From assembly GCA_015680685.1 (NCBI GenBank), contig MNCI01004263.1, positions 47,321 through 102,887 on the forward strand: 55,567 nucleotides of DNA. Reading direction: 5' to 3'. Each line of letters starts with the position of its first letter. Position 1 is the stretch's first letter. Origin of the DNA: Gnetum montanum. Its lineage: Eukaryota > Streptophyta > Gnetopsida > Gnetales > Gnetaceae. The notes beneath the pieces were generated by a model. That model was not told where the DNA came from. It searched no databases and saw nothing but the letters and a program-made list of their open reading frames with translations. Positions 55,452-55,567 of this stretch are shown here, piece after piece. A program made the translations under genes and the position numbers.

Positions 55452-55567
55452 TAATTCATGCTCATTTTATTGAATTTCATATATGAGGACAAGTAAATAT
55501 TAAGCTAATTATGTAAAAAAATAAATTACATTAAGATTAATTTCTATTCTAAGTCAAAGTGCTACAA
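55452..55567. other. Flank of element C to the window end, nothing recognised
   Basis: A short AT-rich piece without a gene or a repeat I can name. Confidence 0.5.

Noticed and set aside
39345-55456. Target duplication for element C
   Set aside because: GTTAA before the 5' LTR and TAATT after the 3' LTR do not match. Either the 5' boundary is off or the site has mutated.

Overview
The window looks like intergenic DNA from a large plant nuclear genome. The evidence is stacked, decayed Ty3/gypsy LTR retrotransposons of two kinds. The Athila-like kind has LTRs TGATGA...ACTCATCA, a tRNA-Asp-type primer site and an RT motif DDFSTYG. The Tat/Ogre-like kind has two RNase H domains, an RT motif YVDD and a PPT CAAAGAGGGGCCA. 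Old insertions with many TAG/TGA stops and no recognisable intact host gene suggest a slowly purged genome such as a gymnosperm, but that is inference and no species is assigned. I see no rRNA or tRNA gene and no CRISPR.

Layout, left to right. (1) 1-3668: 3' end of a comparatively fresh Tat-like element, Tat1 (integrase end, tandem repeats, PPT, LTR). (2) 3669-5472: palindromic GCTACG repeats and an Athila-like LTR. (3) 5049-6172: a perfect 560-bp inverted repeat around and bounded by single Ns, probably an assembly error. (4) 6394-14726 (minus): 3' LTR, integrase, RNase H, RT, protease and most of gag of Athila-like element Y. (5) 14727-15753: plus-strand fragment of a Tat-like LTR. (6) 15754-18125: minus-strand first half of an accessory ORF3 from Athila-like element D. 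(7) 18131-19690 (plus): 5' LTR, primer site and start of gag of Y. (8) 19691-37119 (minus): a long Tat/Ogre-like element, Tat2, with gag, protease, RT, RNase H, second RNase H and integrase. Between protease and RT it holds about 5.6 kb carrying an intron-containing gene on the opposite strand, with an FCP1/NIF-type phosphatase-like domain. (9) 37120-39043: second half of D's ORF3 and D's 3' LTR. (10) 39350-55451 (plus): Athila-like element C, with its ORF3 interrupted at 51039-54130 by a 3.1-kb solo-LTR-like insertion flanked by CCCAG.

The pieces fit one history. Y inserted into D (5-bp duplication ATGAT at 18126 and, inverted, at 6389). Tat2 inserted into the gag of Y (ATCAT at 19686 and, inverted, at 14722). 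A segment of about 21.4 kb (about 15754-37119) was then inverted. The inversion splits Tat2's 5' LTR (pieces at 14727-15753 and 36532-37119) and D's ORF3 (pieces at 15754-17370 and 37120-38073). Turning the segment back restores both, apart from about 115 bp of LTR. Whether this is biological or a scaffold error cannot be told from the sequence alone.

The most unusual items are the antisense phosphatase-like gene inside Tat2, the inversion, the dispersed GCTACG hairpins, the tandem repeats around KLA-encoding motifs shared by Tat1 and Tat2 and flanking the antisense gene, and the coiled-coil-like ORF3 shared by D and C.
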